From: Lomentospora prolificans
Taxonomy: Eukaryota > Ascomycota > Sordariomycetes > Microascales > Microascaceae
Reading direction: 5' to 3'
Length of the DNA: 64,000 nt
Assembly (NCBI GenBank): GCA_029532625.1
Contig: JARFXM010000010.1
Span: forward strand, 310,001-374,000
In this document: piece by piece, positions 33,626 to 45,535 of the stretch
How the letters are laid out: every line of letters starts with the position of its first letter
How positions within the stretch are numbered: the stretch's first letter is position 1
Notes under the pieces: generated by a model
Databases searched by the model: none
What the model was told of the DNA's origin: nothing
The model's input: only the letters and a program-made list of their open reading frames with translations
Program-made: the position numbers and the translations under genes

Positions 33626-34890
33626 ATGACGGAGACAACGAATGTCCGCCAGAGGGCGGCCGTTGTTGTGGTAAGCAACACCTCGCACGATCAACCTTCA
33701 ATTGATGTCATCTGACTGAGAACAACACCAAAAAGCGATCAGATGCCGGGTTTAACTTTGAAATTCGTTCAGTGCCAATTCCCAAATTAAAACCTTGGGA
33801 AGTTCTCGTCAAGCTGTCGGTAACCGGCGTCTGTGGTACGGACGTATCGCTTGCGGCCGGCCACATTGGTCCAACCTGCGACATTCTCGGCCACGAGGGA
33901 GTTGGCCGAGTCGCAAGCATTGGAAGCGGCGTGGACCCAAGCGCCGTCAAAATAGGCGACCGTGTCGGTATCGCGTGGGTTCGAGATGTATGTGGCCGAT
34001 GCCCATGCTGCCGCGAACCGGGCGGTGAAACCCGCTGTCTGGAACAGCTCAACTCAGGCCGTAAATTAGACGGCACATTTGCCGAATATTGCGTTGTACC
34101 AAGCCGATACCTGTTAACGGTGCCCGACGATGATAAGCTACTCGATAAGGATGTCGCCCCAGTCTTGTGTGGCGGCGTGACAGCCTACAAGGCGCTCAAG
34201 ATGTGTGGTGCAACCCCCGGTGAATGGGTCGCTATCATTGGCGCTGGAGGTGGTGTCGGAGGACTTGCAGTTCAGTACGCAAAGGCAATGGGGTATCAAG
34301 TAGCCGCGGTGGACGTTGGTCCAGCCAGGAAGAACTTTTGCCTACAGTCTGGGGCTGATCAGTATCTCGACGCTCTCGAGGGATACATGATCACGGCCGC
34401 GAAGAATCTTACGCCATACAAATCGGGAGTCAAAGCTTCCATCGTCACAGCGGGCTCTGGTAAGGCCTACCAGAATGGCCTGGATCTGTTGGGAGCCTTC
34501 GGTACGCTTGTGTGCGTAGGCATCCCTCCTCCTCCTGAAACGCTCGTCTTCCATCCGCTAGCTGTCATCGACCGTGGCATCCGGATTATTGGCACGTTAG
34601 TTGGCACAAGAACGGAAACTCTCGAAGCTCTAGAGTTTGTTCGAAGAGGTGTAGTGAAACCCGTCGTCAATATGATACGGCTCGAAGATCTTGGTCAAGC
34701 GGCGAACGAGCTGACTACGGTGCGTCCCTATCTGAACCCCTCTCCTACGGCCTCCCTGCCTCCCGCCCCGTGTCTCTGTCTCTCCTCTACTTCCCCTCTC
34801 CTAACGCTGGATCGGCCCCCATTCTGGTGATCAAGCACTTTCTAACGCGACAGCTGGTAGGCAACTGGAAAATTTGTTGTTCAACTTTAG
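33626..34890 (+). CDS. Zinc-dependent alcohol dehydrogenase (MDR family)
   Basis: NAD(P)-dependent medium-chain alcohol dehydrogenase. CDS join(33626..33670, 33736..34719, 34861..34890), 352 aa. Intron 1 (GTAAGC, AAAAAG acceptor) separates a 15-codon first exon. Intron 2 (141 nt, CT-rich, TCTAACG branch, GGTAG acceptor) precedes a last exon of ten codons, whose ATGKFVVQL end matches the family. Catalytic zinc: VCGTD (Cys48) and GHE (His68/Glu69). Structural zinc: Cys101, 104, 107 and 116. Cofactor loop: GAGGGVGGLAVQYAKAMG. It resembles fungal propanol-preferring or aromatic alcohol dehydrogenases. Beside VAO, an obvious job is oxidation of the phenolic allylic alcohol (for example coniferyl type) to the aldehyde; this is inference. 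Confidence 0.92.
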
Positions 34891-36064
34891 TCGAGCTACA
34901 TCAAGGGACATTCAACGAGCCTCACAGTGTAGACCCGGAGTCAACATGGCGGCAGCCCCAACTAGGGAATACTTGCTTTTGCCTCAAAAGAAAAAGGAAA
35001 AAAAAAAAGGGGGGGCTGGGGCCTGTGTCGAGGACGACTGCCATTTCCGTCGAATTGGAGGCGCATGATACCTTCGTCTTAACGGGATTTGGGCTTGACG
35101 GCGCTAATTTTCACGTCCAAGGACCTTATACGAACGAGCGAAGCGGAGGCTCGCCTCGGGGAAGTGGAAAGTTGGGGCAAGCAGACGGGATCCTAGCTGA
35201 GCGAGATCTGTCTGCCGGGTAGACTAGTCGCATTGGGGGTTAGTGTGATGCCGGAATCGTAGATCCTGTGCGTTTGGGTGTTGAGCTGAAGCTGCACCAG
35301 GTGCTTGGATTTACTTGCGGGGGTGGTGAAATTCCCGCCACCCACATTTTGGCCCACGACCACAGTTCTGCTCCTGGCCAGCTGGCCATGGTCAGGGGTA
35401 AGACTCCAGCCCCCCGGATCTTCAAATTACGCGGGTGAACGGGATGGTGTGGACAGGCATACGGCGCCGGCCGAAGCCGGTGGTGACTTTAGAACGGAGA
35501 CTTTGACTTGCTGTGTCGGGACTTCCGCAAGACTTGGTCTTTTAGGATTGGCTGGATCCACTCCAATCACAGGGTTAAAGTTAGCTCGCCACATCTGCAG
35601 GTAGTAATAGTTCCGAATTCGTACGCGTCCATGATCCAGAGACACACAGACATCGCAATTTCCACCGGAACTTGCCCAATCGAGTAAAGCGGATCACGTG
35701 GAGCGTAATGGAGAGAAAGCTTCTTAGTCAGACCAACGCAGGGAGGCATCCTTTTTTTCGCCCTGGGCGCCCTCGGCTCAGGCGGGAAACACTTTCCCCC
35801 GATTTTGTTCCGTCCAGCCCCACCACGCATCAACATAACCAGGTTGACCCAGTTTGCAAGGCCCATCGAAGCTGCGACCCCCAATGTGTTGTACGTTGCC
35901 CTCATCATCTTCGTGACCCTTGGCGCAAGTTTGTCGAGAGTCGACTCTCCCCGAGCTCGAAATCTCTACATGTCTTGACCGTTGGCGTCGCGATTCCGCC
36001 TTTGCGCGTCTCCCCTCGTCTCACTCGGAATCGTGGCCTGTCGTGTCCACTGCCAGCCGTCGCA
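34891..36064. other. Spacer between ADH and second regulator
   Basis: An A-run followed by a G-run near 34990-35020; otherwise GC-rich mixed sequence without a recognised gene. Confidence 0.4.
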
Positions 36065-38776
36065 ATGGCGACTGCCGCCGTGGGCCCAGAGCTGCTCCGC
36101 TTTGAGTGCCTCGCTTGCTCCGCCAAGTTCAAGAAGATGGGTAGGTAAAGCCTCAACTTCGCATTGCCCAACACTGTTCTTTTGGCCACCCCTCGCCAGC
36201 ATCTTCTATCGTCATCTGCTCCAGGTATCAATAAAGCTCGTGCACGTCGCGTAGAGCTCGGTGATGAGGATATTAACCCGTATATAGACCACCTAAACCG
36301 CCATCTACTGTCTCGTAAGCTCCCCCATATTATTAACCCCTTGTGGGGAGCGTCTCCCTGCACGAAATGCGCACCAAACTAACATGTTTGGGCAAAGACG
36401 GCAACGCACGGACATACGAGTGCTCCTTCTGCTCCTCAAGCTTCCATCGCAGGTTCGCTCTCTTCGTACGGCACGGTTCCTCGACTCCTTTCTTCTAACT
36501 CGTCTTCTAGGGATGCTCTACTAAGACACTGGCGAACATGCGGCGAAAGGTTAAAATCCGGCCTTCCTCCCCCGAGCCTACCTGCGGGAAAGCGCGGCCG
36601 GAAACAAAACGCCTGCGCAAGGTGCGCGCAGCTAAAGAAGAAGTGCAGCGGTACCCAGCCTTGCGATATCTGCCTCAAGCAGGGCCACGACTGCACCTAT
36701 TCGAGGCCCCCCGCCAGCAAGGCGTCGTCGTCGTCCAGCGAGTCTCCGAACGTGTCGCCGCCGCCGCCCGAGCCAGATGTAGGGGCTCCAACGATAGAGG
36801 TACCGAGATACTTTGACGATTCCACTTCGATGATGATGCCCAATACCCCGACTCTTTGGCTTGAGGGTGTAGGAATGGACGCCGCACAACCTCAAGTCTC
36901 CCTCGCACCGCTCGGCTCTTTCGAGGCCCCCGTTACATACCCACCTATACCTCCCGCGACATTCTCTCTTGCACCACCGAACGCCACCGCCTCTGCACCC
37001 ACGTTTAGTGGGTATGCTATGGTAGATCTAGCATACACCATCAATCACACTACGCCCGTACCTCAACCCTTGACACCAAAACCGCCATTCCTTCGCTCTA
37101 GGTTACGATTCGTCGTCAGGTTCACCTCTACGCAAGGCATTGCCGATTCCTTCGGCTGCGGCGACCCTACGACCAGACGACAGATCATGGCCTCCATATC
37201 GAATAATTTGGCCGCCACGTCAATGCCGTGTCGCGACCCGCCGGCTGCACCAGGAGTTGAGCTCGATATGTCATGGATGAGTCCACATGGACCAATCCCG
37301 TTGGGCACGATCGACCCCATCCACCAGCAGTACGTACTCTCTAGCATGGACAACATGTTTGGAAGGTCCATACCCGCGGGCAGCAGTCAGCAGCTGTGGT
37401 CCCACCCGTTAATTCCGAAATCGAGGCAAATCGTCCAGGGGCTGCGTGCCTGTTCCCTCCTCGGGCTGCAAAACAACGTAAAGTGGAACGAGGCCAAGGA
37501 ACGTGCGTGCGCCCAGTTCTTTACTCCACAGAACCTGGACAAGTACATGGGGGCATTCTGGCTCTTTTGGTACCCCAACTGGCCGGTCTTTCATCGTCCG
37601 ACTTTTGTTGCTGCGAGAAGATCCCCGAAACTCATCGCTTGCATGGCTTTACTGGGAGCCTGCTTGACGTCCGAAAAGAGTGACCGCGAACAGGCTCTCG
37701 CATGGTTGGACACCGTAGAAACATGGGTGTTCTCAGACCAGGATTTCGTCGATCAGCCCATCCCGAACACAGGGGACAATTTCGAGCTAGCCCTCGTTCA
37801 AGCCCGCCTTGACCTGCTCCAAGCATCGTACATTGTCCTTCTCATGCTCATGTGGGAGGGAGGTTGCGTGCGCCGAGCAACAAGGGCAAGGAGGCAGCGT
37901 TTTTCTCAAATTATCGCCGTATCCCGCACCCTACACTACTTCGCCAGATCTACCGATCCAGCGAGTGCCAAATTCGTAATGGCAAGTCGCTATGATATGT
38001 GGAAGCTCTTTGGCATGAGAGAAGAGTGTATTCGATCTATACTGTACGTATTCTTGATCGATTGTGCGTTCATCATCTATAACAACACCGCTCCGCGGAT
38101 GGTCATAGCGGAGCTTCAATACGACATCGTCTGCCCGGATTCGTGTTTCCTGGCGCCCGATCCGGACACCTGGCTCAAAAGCATGCAGGATTGGACAGCG
38201 ACAAGACCGTTGGGACACCTCTCGGTAAGAGATCTGATCGAGATCAGCCTGAAGGAGGATTTAAGTACGGAAGAGTGGCGCGCCCTAGAGCAGACAAGCT
38301 TACTCAACCTCTTCGCCATTGCCAGCGGTTAGTCCCAATTCTGAAAACACCAACTTTCCGTGTAGACTAGAGACTAATAATCACATAATTTAGCTTTCCA
38401 CAATCTCATATTCCACCATCACAACGGTCCCGAAAACCACGTCAAATCTCTCCGCGTATCCTGGGGCCTACGGAACTGGGTGCGCGTATGGGGCGACCGC
38501 GACCCCGTTCCCACCGAAATAAATGATCCCCACCCGGACTCGACGAGGCCCGGTTTCATTCGCTATGTAAGAGAATACTGGAGCTTGGCCGTCATATTTC
38601 ACAATCAGTTCGAATATAAAAGGAAGCTTAACCCCAAAAAGTATGAAGGAGGCAGTGGAGCGAAAAAGAAAGAAGACGGAGGTCTGCTGTCAGCAAGGGA
38701 CAGTTCTGACATGAAGCCCATCCGCGACCTTGTTGTTCGGCTACAAGATGTCGATCTTAGTGAGTCTTTGATGTAA
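36065..38776 (+). CDS. Transcription factor with C2H2-like fingers plus Zn(II)2Cys6 cluster
   Basis: Nuclear regulator with two kinds of zinc module. CDS join(36065..36140, 36225..36314, 36398..36452, 36511..38327, 38394..38776), 806 aa; all phases close. Exons 1 and 2 give FECLAC followed by HLNRHLLSH (a stretched C2H2-like finger). Exons 3 and 4 give YECSFC and HRRDALLRHWRTC, a finger whose last ligand is Cys. Then comes C-x2-C-x6-C-x5-C-x2-C-x6-C (CARCAQLKKKC, CDICLKQGHDC, about residues 107-133), a Ser/Pro linker, and a fungal_trans-like region from about 320 (FWLFWYPNWPVFHRPTF). Four introns are packed into the finger-coding part and the C-terminus. It may control the adjoining ADH/VAO genes, by position only. 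Confidence 0.87.
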
Positions 38777-38882
38777 TGGTGCACCGCAAGCAACAGAGGA
38801 GAGCGGCTTTGTGTGTAAATAATGTATATTATGACCCAACGAGTTAGGTACGGCGTCGGAAAATATGAAGGCACTTCTTATT

Positions 38883-39900
38883 CTATTTATCCCCCACAAC
38901 TGCTTTTTGGACTACTTTCGGCTTGCGATAATACTGGAGCGAGCCTTCGCGGCCCCATTCGTCGCCAAGCTCGCTCTGTTTGTAGCCTGCAAAATGAGCC
39001 GGGGGAAGGGGCTTTTTCAAAGCTAGTGACCCAGATTGTGCTGCGGTCTGCGAGTCGCTTTGCCCGGTCCAGGTCGTTGGACCAAACTGTACCTCCGAGA
39101 CCAGTAATAGTATCGTTCGCACGCCGGATACTTTGTCTTTCTACTTCATCAGAGGAACAATCGGGCCTAGCCACGTACGTCAGTCTTTGTCAACACACGA
39201 AGCAAGGACTGTGCGGTCGACTCCCTTATCAAATGCTTTTCCCGTAACCACAAATGCGTCGTCTGGGGGGTTATCAATTATTGTAGGCTGGATGAGGAGA
39301 ACCGTTGTCCTCAGGAGTCTTGTGTGGTAGACCCCGGTGCGAATTTGTATTCTTTGCTGGGAGCGTCCTCAAAAAAACTTTGTCACAATGTTGTACTACA
39401 TTTCACTCTGGATAAGGCCCAGAATAATACCGGCATCGAGAGTAGACGTCGGCGCTACTTTCCATTGATTGACAACCTCCACGATGGTGGCGAGGAACTT
39501 GTTCTAGATGTATTCGTGCTCGTAAACTCTCTTGCTTGCTGCGCATAGCTGGCCAAGGTCCTAGAGTTATCATCGCCGTTGGGAGCCTGGAGGACCCCAG
39601 GCAGAAATATATGCTGGACCAGTTCAACGAACTTGAGGATAGAGTATGGAGGCGACGGACTTGCCGATGATGCAGTTGCCCAAAACCAAGTGATAGTTCC
39701 ATGGGTATATCACCACCACGACACCCACGGGCCTCTGACGTAACGTCAATGCGTCAATTCAAGCTCGTCGTAACCTTGGATAACCTTATTCTCAAAAGGT
39801 TCTTGACTGGCTATTAGGGTTTGGCCAATGGTCCCGGGCACGAAAAGAGTGGCTCACTTGTCCACATACCGTTGAACTAGAGAAAGTTCGAAGAATGGGC
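38883..39900 (-). pseudogene. Aldehyde dehydrogenase pseudogene
   Basis: On the minus strand, fragments of a fungal ALDH follow in order across changing frames and stops. First is a KVIQGYDELELTH-like piece (about 39770), then RPVGVVVVIYPWNYHLV (about 39720), then FVELVQHIFLPGVLQ. Next come VEVVNQWKVAPTSTLDAGII (about 39440), IIDNPPDDAFVVTG (about 39250), GPIVPLM, NDTITGLGGTVWSNDLDRA (about 39090), and finally PPAHFAGYKQSELGDEWGREG to a stop at 38883. The centre, which should hold the catalytic Glu (ELGG) and Cys (GQ-C), is missing: the text jumps from the PWN/LQ region to the segment after the Cys. At least five stops or frameshifts plus an internal deletion rule out function. It adjoins the VAO-ADH cluster. 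Confidence 0.8.
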
Positions 39901-41679
39901 GATCTCCAGGCTCACAAACTCAATCTACTGCTGAGTTAGTATTAAAATCCTGCGCTTCTTTTTTTTTTTTTTTTTTTTTTTTTTTGATTTGTGGTAGTTT
40001 ACCGGTTTCGCCCTTTTCCTTAGTGAGCTAACGTTGCCATTCGCTGTTTGTTCTGGACGAGAACTTTCCGTGTATCCAGGAGTGGTGCTCGGCGCTGGCT
40101 CCACGCCGTTTGGGACCAGCCTGTAAAGGCGGCCCTGACAGCTAGGAACTGCATCGTCGGTGTCTTTTTCAGATGCTATTGGGACGGTCCAAAGGTTCTG
40201 TCGGGTGGAAAGGTCGACAGCGTGGGCAACGCGCGTTACCGTCTTTAAAAGAGCAAGAATAAAAGCCTGTAACAAGGATAACCACTCTGGGATTTGGAGC
40301 ACCCAGGCGAAGGTTCGGCGTCGGGGTGCCGAGTGTCTCTCCTCACTTGCAGACACGTTCCACCTCATAAAAACCGACGTCTCACTTTAATACTACGCCA
40401 GCTAGTTCAGTTCCCCAGCCCCGGATCTAGGAGCTTGGGCCAGGTGTTCAGAAGGAATTTCTGTGCGTCTTGCATAGACACTCGCTCGCAGTCAAGCGGC
40501 GGGCTTTTCCCCACTCGAGCAATCGACACGACCAACGCGAAGTCGGAAGACGCGCGAGTGCACATTTCTAGTCATAACGTGCAGATATTTTGGTGTTCGA
40601 GTGTCTCGTCACTTCGGCAGTTGGTTAACCCTCTCGTTCAGGAATACGGCGCCCAAAGTGCTAAGCTCGAGGCCACATTGCCCCGATGTGTGAGAACAGT
40701 AATAGACCGTGGACCATGTGTGTTTGTAAGGCGAGAAATTCCACCAGCGAGGCAAGGCAGTGTCAACTTTAGTGAGGGCGTCGGCCCTGGCTCGAGTTAT
40801 TGCGTTTAGCTGTAAACACCCCAGAGAGAGGGCTAGAATTCATATGGTAGGGCTAGTTTCTATCAGTTCTATCTTCCCAGGCACCCTCATATCATGCGAT
40901 TTTGCCGCTTTAAACCTTGAACTGGGCGCCCCCCCCCCCAGCCTCACTTGGACGTCTAGGATTTTAGTTCGGTGAGGCGCAACTCAAGATCCACCAAAGA
41001 CTCAGCTCTTCAGGTCAAGAAAAGCATATAAGATTTTCACGAATATGAGCATGAACTCGTCGTCGATACCCATCAGACACGCACCTCCCGATTCACAATT
41101 CGCTATATTTCAAAATCCCGATTACTTACACAACAGAGGGGTGCCGAATCGAGAATCGGCATATTCCCACCTCCACAGACCCGGAGAATGTCCCACACAA
41201 ACTGCCTTCGGCATTGAGAGATACACTACCAGTAGCCACCCCCTTGGTTCTCTCAGGAGCTTGTTTTCTTTTTATGGGGATTCCCCGAGACACGCTAGTT
41301 TACTACCCCACAGCCTCGCCTACCGGATCTAGAAAGCCACCCTGCCTCTCATCGTAGCCCTGGACGCCTCCTTGGCTGGGAATTGGATCACGGGGTGTCT
41401 AGGCTCTGATAGACCAGCTCCCTTTGAAATGAACCGAACCACCGCAGGCATAATCTATTAAGAAGGGGGATGTGGTTAGATGGATGTTACATCGATTCTA
41501 ATTGGATGAAGTCGGGCGTCTTCGACTCGAGTACTTGTCAAGGTCTTCGAGAAGTACGCCACACCGGAAAAGCATAAGTTGCGCTCTTTCCCGCTAGAAT
41601 CGCGTCTCCTTCAAGAAGAAAGAACAGTATCCACTGCTTCCTAAATGATTTATAACAAGGTGTCTTATCGGGAAACAAT
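39901..41679. other. Spacer with homopolymer tracts
   Basis: A T-run at 39959-39985 and a C-run at about 40929-40939. A 147-codon minus-strand frame (39925-40368) runs through the T-run as poly-Lys and looks like chance. No gene called. Confidence 0.4.
39959..39985. repeat. Poly-T tract (27 nt)
   Basis: Uninterrupted run of T next to the upstream end of the ALDH wreck. Confidence 0.9.
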
Positions 41680-43613
41680 ATGATCCACCAGTCTCTGTCA
41701 TCATCATTTCTCTCGCTCCCACTTTACTTTCTGATTCCGGGTCTACTATCTGCCTATTGGGCGTGCTGGATTATCTACTCGAGATGGTTCCATCCCCTCG
41801 CGAAGTACCCCGGCCCATTCCTCGCATCCATCTCCCGTCTCTGGATCGTCTTGCAAATTAAGGACGCGCATGCTGAGAAGACCCAGAGGAGATTGCACGA
41901 AAAATACGGTTTGTCCTTCCGCACACTTCGGCTCCACCATGCCCAGACTAAGAAAAGCAGGTCCTATCGTCCGGATTGCGCCTAACGAGGTCGCGATATC
42001 TGATCCGACTGCTCTGAGGAGCATTTATGCCATCAATTCAGGCTTCACAAAGGTAATAGCAACCTCGACTTCTGAGGCTCCTCGCGTTCACTAACTCGGA
42101 ATATAAGACCGACTTTTACACGCCCTGGCGCCCGACATGGTGTGCGTGGGAACCCCGCCCTGACTTTGATGCGTAATTCTAACAGTGGGTGTAGGTAAAT
42201 ATCCCGATGCCTTCACCGCGCTTGACGAACAGGTGCACTCTAGTCGTCGAAAGATTGTCAACAATCTCTACTCTATGTCCAATATAGTCCGCTCCGAAGA
42301 AAGTATTGACGTCTGTACAAGCATGTTAATGACAAAGATGGAAGAGTTTGCACGGAGAGGGGACGTGATTGATCTGGCAAAATGGTCACAAATGTATGAT
42401 ATTTTCTCTCTCACCTTGCCACGGATTCGAGTTGATCACTGATGATGCCTTGTTTAGGTACGCGTTCGACGTCATTGGCCAGCTCTTTTTTAGTCGCATG
42501 TTCGGCTTCATGGAAACGATGCGAGACCACCGAGGATACATCCAGTCGCTTGACCTCCTTCTACCGGTCCTATGTGCTGCCAGCGTGATGCCAACTTACA
42601 TGCGTCCCGTCTTTCTACTCGGTGGCGCCATGATTCCAAGGGTCTTCAAAGCCTTGAAGAGCATCGGAGATATTGAGAAGGCTGCGGATTTGTGCATCAG
42701 CGAACGTCAAGAGCTCCTGAGCAAGGACAAAGATGTTGAAAAGAATGACATTCTGAGCAGCTTGTTTGATATTATGCGTGAGAAGGGTGACAAGGTTGAC
42801 TTTGGACATACTGAGATCAAGGTCGAAGTCTACGTGGCGCTGTGCGTCAACTTCCCCCAATTGACGCGAACAAGTTCTAACAATGTACCAGTTTTGCCGG
42901 ATCTGACACCACGGCCGCCGCAGTCTCGTCCATATTGTACCATCTGATGAAGAACGGTTCTGCTTACAAGAAGCTTACCGAAGAGATTGATGGTGCTACT
43001 CGAGAAGGCCGTTTAAGCCATCCAGTACGCTATCACGAAGCCGTCAAGCTGCCATACCTACTAGCTTGCTGTAAAGAGGGTATGAGGCTTCACCCCAGTG
43101 TTGGATTGACCATCCCCAGAGAAGTCCCTGCCGGTGGCCGCGAGATCTGTGGACAGCGATTCCCAGGCGGTGTAAGGGTCGGCGTCAACGCTGCGGTCCT
43201 GCACTTCAATAAGGATATCTTTGGGGAGGACGCCGACCAATTCAACCCAGACAGGTGGTTCCGAGATGACGCAGAAAATATGGACCGATACATGTTTCAG
43301 GTAAGAATAAACCCTGTTGTTTACAGATGGGCGGTCACTGACTCGTCGTACAGTTCGGGGGAGGCTCGAGGACCTGTATCGGGAAAAATGTAAGCTGTCA
43401 CCTTTGGAGCCTCCCTAAGAAGCGCAATATATTAACTATTGCAACTAGATCTCCCTCTGCGAAATGTACAAGATGATTTCACAACTCCTCCGTGCGTTTC
43501 ATATTGAGCTCGCTCAGCCCAACAAGGAGTGGGAGACGCACAACTTCTGGTTCAATAAACCAAGCAAGGTGTACACGCGCGTGTCTAAACGCCCAAATCC
43601 GACTACAGCTTGA
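41680..43613 (+). CDS. Cytochrome P450 monooxygenase (pisatin-demethylase/benzoate-hydroxylase-like)
   Basis: Membrane-anchored microsomal P450. CDS join(41680..41908, 41961..42052, 42108..42141, 42195..42393, 42458..42841, 42892..43300, 43354..43389, 43449..43613), 515 aa. The N-terminal anchor spans about residues 8-32, followed by the HPLAKYPGPF hinge. The I-helix FAGSDTT is split by an intron right before it. KEGMR is the ExxR motif. FGGGSRTCIGKN is the heme-ligand loop and forms a 12-codon exon of its own. The 34-nt third exon is the weak point: acceptor 42194 or 42185 can both be fitted, changing three residues. Substrate unknown; this class often acts on aromatics or phytoalexin-like molecules. 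It is separated from the VAO cluster by the ALDH wreck. Confidence 0.9.
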
Positions 43614-45535
43614 ATGAAGCTCCAGGAAGGATCTCAATATCGTGGTACTACTATATGAGGAATTTATAGTTCCCGGAGATGCGATCCTTCTAATGATGTC
43701 GGAATCCCATGGCGCTATCTGTGGTGCATCACCAGCATGACCTCCGACCCCTGCCCGTTATTTGCGAGGGTAGCCACTGTACTCGTGAGGTTCCAAATTG
43801 AATACGGCCTTACAAGCATCAGAGGAGAAGTCGCTCGGTTGCACGTCAGCTAGTACATTCGTGCAATCCGAACTCCCTTTTATAATCATGCTTATTGTAT
43901 CTCAAGTGCGATATTGCGGAAGCATCATCCAACATTACCCTGTATTAACTGGTGTGTAATTTTGCCCATCGTCATCTTCAGAGTTCCGTTATTACGACAC
44001 TCCCTATGATACTACGTAGTTGAAGTAGCATCGGGGTAATATCGTAGTGTACGCAGTCGAGTTGAACCAGGCTAGCGGAACCCGAGCTCCTTGAAATAGA
44101 TAGCGATTTCAAGGCCGGTAATTACCCAGTATCGTGCAACTGGATTATGGCAGCTGCAACGTCTGTGTAAATCATAGGGCGAACTTCATGGGCACAGATA
44201 CCTTACAATGAGTCGTCGGTCAGCTTTACGGCGTCCATGAATTCGTTGTATTTCCCTATCCTTAAAAGATCATCTAAGGGGACGGTGGTGAGATGCCAAA
44301 CTCGCCTGCTTGGCTGAATGTCTCCGGCATTTCCCCGCCGTGAGGCTCACTCTTTACAATATATAGGTTAGCACAATCACATTTGGATTTAGGGAAGTGA
44401 CGAGGGTTGGTTTAGCCGAGTGAATCTTCATAGCAAAAGTGCCAAAAGCCGAACGGGTCCGCCTGGCTCTCAAAATTATCGATAGGCTCTTTGGCATACT
44501 TCACAGCTGGGATGGCATGTCGGTAGAGGGGACTTTCCGCGTAAAGTCAGCCAAGCCCTGGGGCCGGCAAACCCTGAGTCTTCTCTATATGACATCCCCT
44601 TGTTCCATGGGCCAGACTGAGAGACACCATGTCGAGAGCAACACCTCTAGCTTCCATACCCCTTGTACAGGGTCTGATATCGATTACAGTTAATATATAG
44701 CCTGGCTCCGGGCTTTTTGAGCCAGTAACATTTCGTTTATTTTCGGGGCCTTTTCTGATGGCTGGTACAGAGTTTTGCACCCAAGTAGAACCCCGAGCAC
44801 TTAGCCGGGTGTCAAAAGTGCCCTACTTATTCTGCAAACCATGTCTTCATCGTTTTGAGCGATCCCATGATCGCCGAGAGGGACGAGAAGCGGCCCCGGT
44901 CATGCAGGACAAATGTTACCTACTCTCGGGTGATGTTGCATCCAGTGACTGTGAGCGCGAAGTCGCAGCTAATAGTTGCAATTCCCAAGCCCCAGGAGGA
45001 TATTTTTGAAGGATTGAACCCAGTCTGTGCCTTGGACTTTCAATAATATTGTCTCGGGATCGCCACGATTGTTTGAACATCAATTCATGTAGCGCAAATC
45101 CCGAGGGATCTGATCCAAGGCATGGTCAAAATAGGCCAAGGAAATTGGAAGATTTCAAGGTCAGAATCGAATATCCTTTCTCATTGAGGGAAGCTCTAGA
45201 ATACGGGGCGGCTCGGTTTTAATTCCATGCGTAAATTACATCACTTATCCGCCTGGTCGGGAGTCTTCGGTACCTTGACGACGTGTATGTCGCAATATAT
45301 AGCCCGTGCCGTGATTCGCGGCTTGCGAAAATCGGCGAATCAGTCCCCATTCGGTGTCGGGAAAGGAATATCTCATGTTGCAAATGGACAAAATATATTG
45401 TAAAGTAAACCCCAGACTCATCTTTTTATGGACTGTTAAGGGTCCAGGTGCCACGAAACGGACGCTTGCGGGATGATATCACGGCCTCTCCAAGATTTGA
45501 CTTTCAACATATATGCGATAAATCTGAGGGCTAAA
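43614..45535. other. Spacer, nothing recognised
   Basis: No protein family or repeat seen in about 1.9 kb. TATA-like ATATATAG at about 45294 lies 240 bp before the next start. Confidence 0.4.

Noticed and set aside
35240..35910. Overlapping open frames on both strands between ADH and the second regulator
   Set aside because: No family resemblance; GC-rich DNA yields long chance frames.
39925..40368. 147-codon minus-strand frame ending in poly-Lys
   Set aside because: The Lys run is just the T-tract read in frame; no family resemblance.
44758..45009. FCKPCLHRFERSHDRREG resembling a zinc-finger relic
   Set aside because: Only one weak Cys pair and no second half of a finger; similarity too slight.
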